This document shows, one piece after another, positions 9,127 to 19,573 of a stretch of 64,000 bases of DNA (position 1 is its first letter; every line of letters begins with the position of its first letter). A program made the position numbers and the translations under genes. Under the pieces are notes generated by a model. The model was not told where the DNA came from. It saw nothing but the letters and a program-made list of their open reading frames with translations, and did no database searches. The stretch is from positions 124,001 to 188,000 of the forward strand of contig NZ_CFGI01000004.1 of the NCBI RefSeq assembly GCF_001347015.1. Direction: 5' to 3'. The stretch comes from Streptococcus pneumoniae. GTDB taxonomy: Bacteria; Bacillota; Bacilli; Lactobacillales; Streptococcaceae.

Positions 9127-10188
9127 ATGTTGATTTTCCCCTTATTAAATGATTTGTCAAGAAAAATCATCCATATTGACATGGATGCCTTTTTTGCTGC
9201 GGTGGAAATTAGGGATAATCCTAAACTCAGAGGAAAACCTGTCATTATCGGAAGCGACCCTCGGCAAACAGGTGGACGGGGAGTCGTTTCTACTTGTAGC
9301 TATGAGGCGCGAGCTTTTGGTGTCCATTCAGCTATGAGCTCTAAGGAAGCCTATGAGCGTTGTCCCCAGGCCATCTTCATCTCAGGAAATTATGAGAAAT
9401 ACAAAGCTGTGGGACTACAGATTCGAGCTATTTTTAAGCGCTATACAGATTTGATTGAACCTATGAGTATTGACGAAGCCTATTTGGATGTAACAGAAAA
9501 TAAACTCGGTATCAAGTCAGCGGTCAAAATCGCTCGCCTCATTCAAGAGGATATCTGGCAAGAACTCCATCTAACTGCTTCTGCTGGCGTTTCTTATAAC
9601 AAATTCTTAGCTAAAATGGCTAGCGATTATCAAAAACCTCATGGTTTGACAGTGATTCTACCTGACCAGGCTGAGGATTTTCTCAAACAAATGGATATTT
9701 CCAAGTTTCATGGAGTAGGAAAAAAGACGGTGGAACGTCTTCATCAAATGGGAGTTTTTACTGGCGCTGACCTACTTGAAGTCCCTGAGGTAACACTAAT
9801 AGACCGCTTTGGCAGACTGGGCTATGACCTTTATCGAAAGGCTCGTGGCATTCACAATTCCCCAGTTAAATCAAATCGCATCCGTAAATCAATCGGGAAG
9901 GAGAAAACCTACGGGAAGATTCTCCGTGCCGAGGAAGATATCAAAAAAGAGCTGACTCTTCTATCAGAAAGAGTCGCTCTCAATCTCAATCAGCAAGAAA
10001 AAGCTGGAAAAATTGTCATTTTGAAAATTCGCTACGAGGACTTTTCAACTCTCACTAAACGAAAAAGTATTGTTCAAAAAACACAGGATGCTAGTCAGAT
10101 AAGCCAAATAGCCCTGCAACTCTATGAAGAGTTAAGCGAGAAAGAAAGAGGTGTCCGCCTGCTGGGGATTACCGTGACTGGATTTTAA
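9127..10188 (+). CDS. dinB: DNA polymerase IV (Y-family)
   Basis: Error-prone translesion polymerase, 353 aa from the ATG at 9127. The first catalytic motif [12 protein letters not shown] and the second [10 protein letters not shown] supply the metal-binding acidic residues; the helix-hairpin-helix region ([12 protein letters not shown]) and the little-finger domain follow. A GTG at 9118 would add three residues, but the AAGGTG box overlaps it and is properly spaced for the ATG. It lacks an obvious C-terminal beta-clamp motif that I could assign with confidence. It shares its terminator with the convergent uppP. Confidence 0.95.
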   Translation: MLIFPLLNDLSRKIIHIDMDAFFAAVEIRDNPKLRGKPVIIGSDPRQTGGRGVVSTCSYEARAFGVHSAMSSKEAYERCPQAIFISGNYEKYKAVGLQIRAIFKRYTDLIEPMSIDEAYLDVTENKLGIKSAVKIARLIQEDIWQELHLTASAGVSYNKFLAKMASDYQKPHGLTVILPDQAEDFLKQMDISKFHGVGKKTVERLHQMGVFTGADLLEVPEVTLIDRFGRLGYDLYRKARGIHNSPVKSNRIRKSIGKEKTYGKILRAEEDIKKELTLLSERVALNLNQQEKAGKIVILKIRYEDFSTLTKRKSIVQKTQDASQISQIALQLYEELSEKERGVRLLGITVTGF

Positions 10189-10217
10189 AACCTTGAAGAG
10201 CTGCCCCTTCAAGGTTT
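10188..10217. terminator. Bidirectional terminator between dinB and uppP
   Basis: Perfect 11-bp stem AAACCTTGAAG/CTTCAAGGTTT with an 8-base loop and T-runs on both strands, placed between two convergent genes. Confidence 0.9.
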
Positions 10218-10220
10218 TTC

Positions 10221-11066
10221 TTATACAAATAAACGGACAAAACTGTAAAGTAGCAAAACACTACCAAGCACGATGCGGTATTTGCCGAAAAGGGTAAAGT
10301 CGTGTTTTTTCACATAGCTTGTCAAGAAACGAATAGCCACCATGCTGACTGCAAAAGCTACTCCCATCGCAACCAAGAGCAAGAACAATTGCCCAAAGCT
10401 CAAGAGCTGTCCTGCTTTCAAAAACTTGAAAATCTTTAAGGCACTGGCCCCAAACATAACAGGAATTCCAAGATAGAAAGTAAATTCTGTCACAACAGAA
10501 CGACTGGTTCCATTTAACAAACCACCGACAATCGTTGCACCTGAACGGCTAGTCCCTGGTAAAAGGGCAAGAACTTGGAAGAGTCCGATATAGAAAGCTG
10601 TCGTGTAAGGAAGCTTGTCTAACTCTGTTACACTTGGCTCGATAGCACGCGCTTTATTGCGCTTTTCCAAATAGATAAAGGCAATCCCGTAGATAATCAA
10701 CATGAGGGCAACTGAAACCATGTTATGGAAGTGGGTGTCAAACCAATCATCAAATTTAAAGACGCCAAGCAAAGGCAAGGTCGCAATCAAGACCTTCAAC
10801 CATAGTCTCCAAGTCTTACGAACTTCCTGTTTGTCCTTAGTCGGTTTGAAAGGATTGAGCTTATTAAAGTAAATCACCATAACCGCTAAAATCGCACCAA
10901 GCTGAATCACGACATTAAACATAGACATAAAGGCTTCATTTTGATTTTGGTATTGGATAAACTCCTCTGCTAAAATCAAGTGACCTGTACTAGAAATGGG
11001 CAACCATTCCGTAATTCCTTCAACAATTCCGAAGAAGATAGATTTTAAAATTTCAATAAGATACAT
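10221..11066 (-). CDS. uppP: Undecaprenyl-diphosphatase (bacitracin resistance)
   Basis: Polytopic membrane enzyme (281 aa) that recycles undecaprenyl diphosphate to the monophosphate carrier used for peptidoglycan and capsule precursors. Two signature segments are present: [15 protein letters not shown] near residue 17 and PGTSRSGAT near residue 175, which carry the conserved glutamate, serine and arginine residues. An AAAAAGGAG box precedes the ATG. It has its own promoter in the 60-base gap to the DUF2207 gene: TATAAT read on the minus strand at 11091-11096, extended by TG. Confidence 0.96.
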   Translation of the reverse strand: MYLIEILKSIFFGIVEGITEWLPISSTGHLILAEEFIQYQNQNEAFMSMFNVVIQLGAILAVMVIYFNKLNPFKPTKDKQEVRKTWRLWLKVLIATLPLLGVFKFDDWFDTHFHNMVSVALMLIIYGIAFIYLEKRNKARAIEPSVTELDKLPYTTAFYIGLFQVLALLPGTSRSGATIVGGLLNGTSRSVVTEFTFYLGIPVMFGASALKIFKFLKAGQLLSFGQLFLLLVAMGVAFAVSMVAIRFLTSYVKKHDFTLFGKYRIVLGSVLLLYSFVRLFV

Positions 11067-11126
11067 AGATTACTCCTTTTTCTATCTTCCATTATAGCAT
11101 ATTTTTTCAGCCAGTGATAGCTCTCT

Positions 11127-13019
11127 TTAAAAGGCGCCGATACTGCCGCCACCTCCGCCTCCAGAGAAGCCACCGCCAGAACTTCCACTTCCAGAAGATA
11201 CGGAGTAGGTACTTGCTGTATTTGCGACACTAGCATAATGGCTCATTTGCGCGCTTGAATGATAAAACATACTATGCCAGCCATAAGCTACATAAAGATT
11301 GATATCTGGATTTTCCACTTGAATCTGATGAACCTTCATCAAATGACTAACCTTGTCCGCATAGCCAAATAAGGTCGCATAGACCAAGAGGCGATTCCAG
11401 ACTACAATACTTTCCAACTCTGCCTGATCCAATCGTGCAATCTCACGCAACATATTTTCAAAACTGGTCCAGAGATAGTAGACTTCTGCTCCTGCTTCAT
11501 TTAGAACGCCATCACGATTATTTAGTCGAAGCTTCCAATAATAGAAAACAGCCAAAACCAAACCTAGAAAACCAAGTATAGGCAAGGGGAGGAAAAGATA
11601 GCCATAAACGTCTAAACTGTACAAGAACAGACCAAATCCGATAAATAGGGGCAAGATAGTGGAGAGTCCCATACCCACTTGCATGGCCTTTTCCCCACCA
11701 GTTAAAGGACGATAATAATCTGGGAGCCCCCAGAAGGTAACCCGATTTCTCACTCCTTCTTGCATCTGGTTCAATACTTCTTCAAAAGAAGATTTGAGCT
11801 GACGCCCCTTTGCTTGAATCCGTTTTTCATCAGCAGCTTTTGCTCTACGATAAAGACTATCAGATACCTTGTAATCCGCAAACAAATTGGAAAGAGTTGC
11901 TTCTTTTTTACCTGAAAAAGCCAGATTTAGACAGTCTTTCTCAAAGCTTGACAAACCATCTTCTTTTACTAGCCTCAAACCAACTGCATCTCCTTCTGAA
12001 ATAATAGAGACATTCCCACGGTCTATCACATCTAGCAAGGTAGCTTGAATAAGTTGGTCAAAGGTAAATTTACCTGCTCCTTTGGTTAGAGGACTCACTT
12101 CCTCCAAGGAGGTCGAGTAGACAGCCTCTGATAAAACCATAGGCTCTAATTCCATTGGTGGTTCATAGAGACGATGATTTTTGGCATATTTGACCGAAGT
12201 AGTGGTCTTTCTTCTATAAATAAAATAGAAGCAGACACTCAATAACAAGGAGATGGAAAGTATGGCAGGAAACACCCACGTAACGAGTTGTTTACTTTGC
12301 TCTTTTTCTTTAACAATCGAGTTTTCTATCTTATTAAACTCGTCTAAACGATTCCCTTTCAACCCCTGATCCCTAGCGCTAGTAAAATCGGTCCGAGGCC
12401 AGTAGGCATGCAACTCAACTCCACGCTTAGCCGGAAGATTGTCCAAACGAATAGTATAATCAAGGCTACTCTTTTCAATCGTTCCCTCTCTAAAAAGTTT
12501 GCCTGTATGGAAAAAGAGTTTTTCAGCTCCCTTGTCTCCCCTTACATGAAATTCAAACTTGCCAATAGCCCCTGAACTATCTGTTAAAGGTTGCCAATTT
12601 AATTCAGCAATGTCATCATATAGGAAAAGCAAATTTTTTAAGTTCCATATAAGGTCAACTTCAACTGTGTCACCTTCCTGACCTGGATTATAGACTTTAA
12701 CAGTATAACCATCTGCTCCTTCTATCACTTCGCTCGTAACGTCTGCTAGTTCAGCACCATTTTTCGCAGCCTGAACCTTTGGATGAGAATCAATGGCAAA
12801 TCCGCTAGGCATCTTGCCTGCACGACCAAGTCCCACGATTTGTCCCTTAAAGTCCTCCTCAAACTGATAAACTATCTTTTGTCTAAATTCTGCCGTATTG
12901 TCTGCATGAATATACAAATCACCTTGATAAGAGTTTATCTTGAAATCAATGGCAAAAACAGAAAGTGGCAGAAGGCAAAACAAGCCTAACATCAGTAAGA
13001 AAAAAGTTTTTTTCATCAA
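11127..13019 (-). CDS. DUF2207 membrane protein with glycine-rich tail
   Basis: 630 aa. A signal peptide (residues 1-23, ending SVFA) leads into an extracellular DUF2207 domain, a transmembrane segment near residue 250, a cytoplasmic region, then two closely spaced membrane segments near 450-490. The last 25 residues are almost only glycine and serine (GGGFSGGGGGGSIGAF), a known trait of this family. The function of the family is not established. Promoter: extended -10 TGCTATAAT on the minus strand at 13047-13052. The start could be either of two adjacent ATGs. Confidence 0.88.
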   Translation of the reverse strand: MMKKTFFLLMLGLFCLLPLSVFAIDFKINSYQGDLYIHADNTAEFRQKIVYQFEEDFKGQIVGLGRAGKMPSGFAIDSHPKVQAAKNGAELADVTSEVIEGADGYTVKVYNPGQEGDTVEVDLIWNLKNLLFLYDDIAELNWQPLTDSSGAIGKFEFHVRGDKGAEKLFFHTGKLFREGTIEKSSLDYTIRLDNLPAKRGVELHAYWPRTDFTSARDQGLKGNRLDEFNKIENSIVKEKEQSKQLVTWVFPAILSISLLLSVCFYFIYRRKTTTSVKYAKNHRLYEPPMELEPMVLSEAVYSTSLEEVSPLTKGAGKFTFDQLIQATLLDVIDRGNVSIISEGDAVGLRLVKEDGLSSFEKDCLNLAFSGKKEATLSNLFADYKVSDSLYRRAKAADEKRIQAKGRQLKSSFEEVLNQMQEGVRNRVTFWGLPDYYRPLTGGEKAMQVGMGLSTILPLFIGFGLFLYSLDVYGYLFLPLPILGFLGLVLAVFYYWKLRLNNRDGVLNEAGAEVYYLWTSFENMLREIARLDQAELESIVVWNRLLVYATLFGYADKVSHLMKVHQIQVENPDINLYVAYGWHSMFYHSSAQMSHYASVANTASTYSVSSGSGSSGGGFSGGGGGGSIGAF

Positions 13020-13083
13020 CTAAGCCCCCTTTTTATCTTTCTTATCATTATAGCATTTTTTCGTAAGTAAAGGCTTACTTATG

Positions 13084-13112
13084 TTGAAAAATTACGCATT
13101 TTTCGATAAAAT
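13084..13112 (+). promoter_or_regulatory. Promoter of the amino-acid ABC operon
   Basis: TTGAAA at 13084-13089 and TAAAAT at 13107-13112 with a 17-base spacer, 42 bases before the ATG. Confidence 0.7.
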
Positions 13113-13154
13113 AGGAGACAGTTATTTTTTAATAGATTAGAAATAGGAGAAATC

Positions 13155-14720
13155 ATGAGAAAAATATACTTATCTATTTTCACAAGTCTCTTGCTGATGC
13201 TGGGACTTGTCAATGTTGCTCAAGCCGATGAATATTTACGCATCGGGATGGAAGCAGCATATGCCCCCTTTAACTGGACCCAGGATGATGATAGCAATGG
13301 AGCTGTCAAAATCGATGGAACCAACCAGTATGCCAATGGATACGATGTTCAAATCGCCAAGAAAATCGCTAAGGACTTAGGTAAAGAACCTTTGGTTGTT
13401 AAAACCAAGTGGGAAGGTCTAGTCCCTGCCCTCACTTCCGGTAAGATTGACATGATTATCGCAGGTATGAGCCCTACTGCTGAACGCAAACAAGAAATTG
13501 CCTTTTCAAGCAGTTACTACACTAGCGAACCAGTTCTACTAGTCAAAAAAGATTCTGCCTACGCAAATGCAAAATCTTTGGATGACTTTAACGGTGCGAA
13601 AATCACTTCTCAACAAGGTGTCTATCTTTATGACTTGATTGCACAAATCCCAGGTGCTAAAAAAGAAACTGCCATGGGAGACTTCGCTCAAATGCGCCAA
13701 GCACTTGAAGCTGGTGTCATCGATGCCTATGTTTCTGAGCGCCCTGAAGCACTGACTGCCGAAGTTGCTAACTCTAAGTTTAAAATGGTTCAAGTAGAGC
13801 CAGGTTTCAAAACTGGAGAAGAAGATACAGCTATTGCCATTGGACTTCGTAAAGATGACAATCGTATTAGCCAAATCAATGCCAGCATTGAAACCATTTC
13901 AAAAGATGACCAAGTTGCCCTGATGGATCGTATGATCAAGGAACAACCTGCCGAAGCTACAACAACTGAAGAAACTAGCAGTAGTTTCTTTAGCCAAGTC
14001 GCTAAAATTCTTTCTGAAAACTGGCAACAACTCTTGCGTGGCGCTGGTATCACTCTTTTAATCTCAATCGTCGGAACCATCATAGGTCTCATTATTGGAC
14101 TTGCCATTGGTGTCTTCCGCACTGCTCCTCTATCTGAAAATAAAGCCATTTATGGCCTACAAAAACTAGTCGGCTGGATCCTCAATGTCTATATTGAAAT
14201 TTTCCGTGGTACGCCAATGATCGTTCAATCGATGGTTATCTACTATGGAACTGCCCAAGCTTTCGGTATCAACCTTGACCGTACACTGGCTGCTATCTTC
14301 ATCGTTTCAATCAATACCGGTGCCTACATGACTGAAATCGTTCGTGGTGGTATCCTAGCAGTTGACAAGGGACAATTTGAAGCTGCGACTGCTCTTGGTA
14401 TGACTCATAACCAAACCATGCGTAAGATTGTCCTACCTCAGGTTGTCCGCAATATCCTACCAGCAACTGGTAATGAATTTGTCATCAATATCAAAGATAC
14501 ATCTGTATTGAACGTTATCTCGGTTGTCGAACTTTATTTCTCAGGAAATACCGTGGCGACGCAAACCTATCAATACTTCCAGACATTTACAATCATCGCC
14601 GTAATTTACTTTGTCCTCACCTTCACCGTAACACGTATCCTACGCTTCATCGAGCGCCGAATGGACATGGATACCTATACTACAGGTGCTAACCAAATGC
14701 AAACGGAGGATTTGAAATAA
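13155..14720 (+). CDS. Amino-acid ABC transporter, fused binding protein and permease
   Basis: 521 aa fusion. A signal peptide (1-24, ending QADE) is followed by a periplasmic-binding-protein-type domain (about 26-265) that includes a segment like [12 protein letters not shown] at the ligand pocket. An inner-membrane permease domain follows (about 290-505) with the conserved [11 protein letters not shown] and EAATALGMT loop motifs. The fusion is common in streptococcal polar amino-acid (glutamine/glutamate-type) importers. Its stop overlaps the ATP-binding gene by one base (TAATG), so the two form an operon. The exact substrate is not decided by sequence. Confidence 0.93.
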   Translation: MRKIYLSIFTSLLLMLGLVNVAQADEYLRIGMEAAYAPFNWTQDDDSNGAVKIDGTNQYANGYDVQIAKKIAKDLGKEPLVVKTKWEGLVPALTSGKIDMIIAGMSPTAERKQEIAFSSSYYTSEPVLLVKKDSAYANAKSLDDFNGAKITSQQGVYLYDLIAQIPGAKKETAMGDFAQMRQALEAGVIDAYVSERPEALTAEVANSKFKMVQVEPGFKTGEEDTAIAIGLRKDDNRISQINASIETISKDDQVALMDRMIKEQPAEATTTEETSSSFFSQVAKILSENWQQLLRGAGITLLISIVGTIIGLIIGLAIGVFRTAPLSENKAIYGLQKLVGWILNVYIEIFRGTPMIVQSMVIYYGTAQAFGINLDRTLAAIFIVSINTGAYMTEIVRGGILAVDKGQFEAATALGMTHNQTMRKIVLPQVVRNILPATGNEFVINIKDTSVLNVISVVELYFSGNTVATQTYQYFQTFTIIAVIYFVLTFTVTRILRFIERRMDMDTYTTGANQMQTEDLK

Positions 14721-15460
14721 TGACACAAGCAATCCTTGAAATTAAACACCTTAAAAAATCCTATGGACAAAACGAAGTGCTAAAAGACATTTCTCTCACT
14801 GTCCACAAGGGAGAGGTCATCTCTATCATCGGAAGCTCTGGAAGCGGGAAATCTACCTTCCTACGCTCCATTAACCTACTTGAAACGCCAACTGATGGAC
14901 AAATCCTTTATCATGGACAAAACGTCCTCGAAAAAGGCTATGACCTCACGCAATACCGTGAAAAGTTGGGGATGGTGTTCCAATCCTTTAACCTCTTTGA
15001 AAATCTCAACGTGCTTGAAAACACAATTGTCGCTCAGACAACTGTTCTTAAACGCGAACGTACAGAAGCTGAAAAGATTGCCAAAGAAAACCTTGAAAAG
15101 GTCGGCATGGGAGAACGCTACTGGCAAGCGAAACCAAAACAACTCTCAGGTGGTCAAAAACAACGTGTGGCCATCGCTCGTGCCCTTTCCATGAATCCTG
15201 ATGCTATTCTCTTTGACGAACCAACATCAGCTCTCGATCCAGAAATGGTTGGAGAAGTCCTCAAAATCATGCAGGACCTGGCTCAAGAAGGCTTGACCAT
15301 GATTGTTGTAACTCACGAAATGGAATTCGCCCGTGATGTCTCTCACCGTGTTATCTTCATGGATAAGGGTGTAATCGCTGAAGAAGGCAAACCAGAAGAC
15401 CTCTTCACCAATCCTAAAGAAGACCGTACAAAAGAATTCCTTCAACGCTATCTCAAATAA
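14720..15460 (+). CDS. Amino-acid ABC transporter ATP-binding protein
   Basis: 246 aa ATPase that powers the fused importer encoded just upstream. Walker A is GSSGSGKST, the signature is [15 protein letters not shown], Walker B is [14 protein letters not shown], and the switch histidine is in VTHEME. The length is normal for the GlnQ-type polar amino-acid family. Start and stop overlap the partner by one base. Confidence 0.96.
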   Translation: MTQAILEIKHLKKSYGQNEVLKDISLTVHKGEVISIIGSSGSGKSTFLRSINLLETPTDGQILYHGQNVLEKGYDLTQYREKLGMVFQSFNLFENLNVLENTIVAQTTVLKRERTEAEKIAKENLEKVGMGERYWQAKPKQLSGGQKQRVAIARALSMNPDAILFDEPTSALDPEMVGEVLKIMQDLAQEGLTMIVVTHEMEFARDVSHRVIFMDKGVIAEEGKPEDLFTNPKEDRTKEFLQRYLK

Positions 15461-15467
15461 AAAGAAA

Positions 15468-15490
15468 AGGCTGCATCAATCGTGCAGTCT
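15468..15490 (+). terminator. Terminator of the ABC operon
   Basis: Stem AGGCTGCA/TGCAGTCT (one G-T pair), 7-base loop, followed by TTTT. Confidence 0.8.
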
Positions 15491-15566
15491 TTTTGCTGTC
15501 CAAAATGAAAAGGCAGATTCTCTATCTCTACTACTTGAGGGTCAAGAATCCGCCGTTATCCAAAGA

Positions 15567-15782
15567 TTAATCTTCAAATTTTTCATGATTTTTTTCATAG
15601 AAATCAATTAGGCCTAGGGCTGTTTCAAATGAAATATTTTTTACTTTTGCACGACCCTGCGCCAGAGCAATGATAGACATTTCACGCGCATTCGTTTCTT
15701 TAGAGATACGGTAGCCTGTGATTTTCTTATCACGAACCCAGCCAACAACTGATTCTACTTTTTCAAAGTTTGACTTAGCCAT
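15567..15782 (-). CDS. Small Cro/XRE-like HTH protein
   Basis: 71 aa, essentially one domain. Residues about 22-60 (GYRISKETNAREMS, then GRAKVKNISFETA) follow the pattern of an XRE-type helix-turn-helix, with no effector domain. A GGAG box precedes the ATG. A near-consensus promoter and a palindrome over its -10 box suggest auto-repression. I do not recognise a named protein. It could alternatively be a small antitoxin or a phage-type regulator, but no partner gene is adjacent. Confidence 0.75.
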   Translation of the reverse strand: MAKSNFEKVESVVGWVRDKKITGYRISKETNAREMSIIALAQGRAKVKNISFETALGLIDFYEKNHEKFED

Positions 15783-15804
15783 GTTTTTCTCCTATTTTCT
15801 TCTT

Positions 15805-15844
15805 TACAATATTTAATTGTATACGTTTTTACTACTTTTGTCAA
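15805..15844 (-). promoter_or_regulatory. Near-consensus promoter and palindrome of the small HTH gene
   Basis: Minus-strand TTGACA (15839-15844) and TACAAT (15816-15821) with 17 bases between. A perfect 6-base inverted repeat TACAAT-5-ATTGTA at 15805-15821 overlaps the -10 box and the expected transcription start, a likely operator. Confidence 0.7.
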
Positions 15845-15888
15845 TAAAAAAACATATATTCAACGAAAATAATTAGTTCAGAATTTTC

Positions 15889-16270
15889 TTACTTCCTTTT
15901 TAAAGCCGATAATATATAGGTTTTGCTAGCCTCTACACCATAAATATTTGCTAATAAAAATATTGTATTATTACCCTCTTGAGGTGCAAAATTATTCAAG
16001 CTTTTAAAAAAATGCTTCCCTATTTCCGTAAGATAGCTTATTTCTTCGATTTAAGAACTGAAGATGACAGCCCTAACCTTTAGAAATCAAAGCCTTCACT
16101 AGCTCAAAAACTCCTATCTTTCTTCCTCGATAAATCATCTGAGAGATAGTTATTCCTTATATTCTTCAAATCCATCACGCATTTGGATATTGAGGTGCTA
16201 GCCTAGAAGCAGACACCCGATTCTCTAAACCATCCTTAATAAAGATGACAAGACAGATAAGCTCAGTCAA
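15889..16270 (-). pseudogene. Decayed gene, family not recognised
   Basis: Four minus-strand reading segments join into one protein-like series if frameshifts and a stop are allowed: 16175-16270 (LTELICLVIFIKDG...), 16150-16197 (MRDGFEEYKE), 16073-16157 (MIYRGRKIGVFELVKALISK) and 15889-16050 (ending ILSALKRK, then a stop). The amino-acid composition is protein-like across all four, unlike chance frames. I cannot name the family. No start region survives upstream of 16270. Confidence 0.5.
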
Positions 16271-16408
16271 TTACTTATATATTCTTTTAATATGGTATAT
16301 TTGTCAGCAAAAAGAAAGCAAATCACATCTTAAAGACCGTGTGAGTTTACTTTTCAAAATAGACGGGAAATCAAAATGAAGGATGGAAATCTGAGCCAAA
16401 CATCATAA

Positions 16409-16495
16409 GTGCTATAATGAACAGAAGTAAGAATTGCACGATAAGTTTCCTAAAACCATAGGAATCGCCCCCTTTCTTCATCTTCATTATAGCAC
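16409..16495. repeat. Short element with 13-bp perfect terminal inverted repeats
   Basis: GTGCTATAATGAA at 16409-16421 recurs inverted at 16483-16495, 61 bases apart. Inside lies a smaller hairpin (GTTTCCTA/TAGGAATC, one mismatch). Each arm carries TATAAT. It may be a miniature mobile element, an IS end pair, or a structured RNA. It lies between the decayed gene and ilvA; I see no other feature in 16271-16540. Confidence 0.5.
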
Positions 16496-16540
16496 CTATA
16501 CATCAGTTGTGCAAATAATATGATATTTTTTTATTAGTCC

Positions 16541-17791
16541 TCAGACAAGCATATTATAAAGGGTTTCATTACCATTTAAATTAATATAAGCCGGATCAAA
16601 ACCTTCCATTCGACGAATCAATCCTGCATAATCATGCTTATCTGCCAAAGCGATTCCAATCAATACAGGCCCTGTCCCCTTGCTAGCTCGCTTGATATAC
16701 TCAAAACGTGTGATATCATCATTTGGCCCCAGGATATCATTTACAAATTCACGCAATGCTCCTGGACGCTGTGGAAAATTGACCACAAAGTAATGCTTGA
16801 TCCCATCATAAATCAAGGCACGCTCTTCCATTTCTGGCATACGGTTGATATCATTATTTCCTCCAGAAATGATACAACAAATGGTTTTCCCCTTGATATA
16901 TTCAGCTAAAACTTCTAAAGAAGCAATACTAGCCGCTCCAGCAGGTTCTGCAACAATTCCTTGCTTAGAGTAGAGGTCAATCAAGGTTTCAGAAATCAAT
17001 CCCTCATCAACACCTACTAAGGTTTGAACATGTTGACGAGTTGCCTCATAGGTCAACTGTCCCACCTTTTGTACAGCAATCCCATCTGCAAATTTGTCAA
17101 TTTCTTTAAGTTTGACTGGACCACCAGCTTCAAAGGCAGCCTTCATGGAACGCGCTCCATTCGCCTCTACTCCAATGACTTCAATTTCTGGACTTGTTTC
17201 CTTGATATAGGTAGAAACCCCGGCAATGAGACCGCCACCACCAACAGGAACCAAGACAGCATCAAAATCAATCGATTCTTTTCGAGCTTCTTCTAAAATC
17301 TCATAAGCAACGGTTCCTTGACCTGCCTGAACATGAGCATCATCAAAAGGATCAATAAAGGTACGATTTTCAGAAACTGTAAATTCTTGAGCTGCTTTAG
17401 CTGAGGCATCAAAGGTATCTCCAACTAGTTTAATGGTTACGAAATCCCCACCAAAAAAGCGAACTTGACCAATTTTTTGTTGCGGAGTAGTAATGGGCAT
17501 AAAAATAGTAGCAGGAATTTTCATTTCATTACAGGTATAGGCTACTCCCTGCGCATGATTTCCCGCAGAAGCGCAGACTACTCCACGTTCACGCTCTTCC
17601 TTGCTGAGTTGGGAAATGGCATAATAAGCACCACGAATTTTAAAAGAACGAACACGTTGGGCATTTTCTTTTTTCAAATAAATCTTAGCACCATACTTTT
17701 CCGATAAATAATGGTCATAATCAAGCGGTGTATTCACAACCACACCGTTCAAGACCTTATGAGCCTTGATTATATCTTTTGAACTTAACAT
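16541..17791 (-). CDS. ilvA: Threonine dehydratase (threonine deaminase)
   Basis: 416 aa PLP enzyme converting threonine to 2-oxobutyrate, the first step of isoleucine synthesis. The PLP lysine lies in RVRSFKIRGAYYA (about residue 50) and the phosphate-binding glycine loop is PVGGGGLIAG. Only one C-terminal ACT-like regulatory domain fits the length (about residues 330-416), as in the shorter Gram-positive form. It lies downstream of ilvC on the same strand, separated by a terminator-like hairpin, so its transcription may be partial read-through. Confidence 0.95.
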   Translation of the reverse strand: MLSSKDIIKAHKVLNGVVVNTPLDYDHYLSEKYGAKIYLKKENAQRVRSFKIRGAYYAISQLSKEERERGVVCASAGNHAQGVAYTCNEMKIPATIFMPITTPQQKIGQVRFFGGDFVTIKLVGDTFDASAKAAQEFTVSENRTFIDPFDDAHVQAGQGTVAYEILEEARKESIDFDAVLVPVGGGGLIAGVSTYIKETSPEIEVIGVEANGARSMKAAFEAGGPVKLKEIDKFADGIAVQKVGQLTYEATRQHVQTLVGVDEGLISETLIDLYSKQGIVAEPAGAASIASLEVLAEYIKGKTICCIISGGNNDINRMPEMEERALIYDGIKHYFVVNFPQRPGALREFVNDILGPNDDITRFEYIKRASKGTGPVLIGIALADKHDYAGLIRRMEGFDPAYINLNGNETLYNMLV

Positions 17792-17862
17792 CTTTTTCTC
17801 CTAGACTATTTCATACTTATCGCAATCCATCCCCTTAAAAGTGAGATGAATTGATTATAAAA

Positions 17863-17884
17863 GCGAGTTAGTCCTCCAACTCGC
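17863..17884 (-). terminator. Terminator after ilvC
   Basis: Stem GCGAGTT/AACTCGC with an 8-base loop; on the minus strand it is followed by TTTTATAAT. It separates ilvC from ilvA. Confidence 0.7.
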
Positions 17885-17905
17885 CTTCACCTTAATTTCT
17901 ATCAA

Positions 17906-18961
<1,056 letters not shown>

Positions 18962-18991
18962 TTAGGCTGGTTTAACAAAATTAAGTTTTTT

Positions 18992-19097
18992 TATACTCAA
19001 TGAAAATCAAAGAGCAAACTAGGAAGCTAGCCGCAGGCTGTACTTGAGTACGGCAAGGCGAAGCTGACGTGGTTTGAATTTGATTTTCGAAGAGTAT
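18992..19097 (+). repeat. BOX element (boxA-boxC type) between ilvN and ilvC
   Basis: Begins TATACTCAATGAAAATCAAA and ends TTTTCGAAGAGTAT, with no boxB in between. Both ends are complementary, so the transcript folds. The last base is the first base (plus-strand sense) of the ilvN stop triplet. Confidence 0.92.
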
Positions 19098-19573
19098 TAA
19101 TCGCGGGTAAATCCAGTTGCTCCGGTTCGAGCAATATTGCGAATACCGTATGGTCGAATGACTCGCAATAGAGCTTCACTCTTTTCAGCATTTCCTGTCA
19201 TCTGAATGGTAATCGAGCTTGGTGCTACGTCTACCACCGTTGCACGGAAAGGTTGAATAATCGCTAGAATCTCAGCTCGTTTCTCAGCTGGCGCTGACAT
19301 CTTAACCAAAATCACCTCGCGCTCCAAGTGTGGTTTATCCGTAATATCACGAATGCGAATCACATCAATCTGACGATTGAGTTGCTTGATGATTTGCTCC
19401 ACTTCATCATGTGAAGCTACATCAATAATAATGGTAATACGCGATACATTCGGATCTTCTGTTGCTCCAACAGAGATGCTTTCGATATTAACCTGACGAC
19501 GAGACAGAACGCCGGTAAAGCGATTGAGAACTCCTGAACGATTTTGTAGTTTTGCTGTTAACATTCTACGCAT
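19097..19573 (-). CDS. ilvN: Acetolactate synthase small (regulatory) subunit
   Basis: 158 aa ACT-domain protein that binds the large subunit and mediates valine feedback. The ACT domain starts at about residue 4 (LTAKLQNRSGVLNRFTGVLSR), followed by the C-terminal regulatory half. The start codon lies within the end of ilvB (8-base overlap), a sign of coupled translation. An in-frame ATG three codons later is a possible alternative start. Its stop codon touches a BOX element. Confidence 0.96.
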   Translation of the reverse strand: MRRMLTAKLQNRSGVLNRFTGVLSRRQVNIESISVGATEDPNVSRITIIIDVASHDEVEQIIKQLNRQIDVIRIRDITDKPHLEREVILVKMSAPAEKRAEILAIIQPFRATVVDVAPSSITIQMTGNAEKSEALLRVIRPYGIRNIARTGATGFTRD

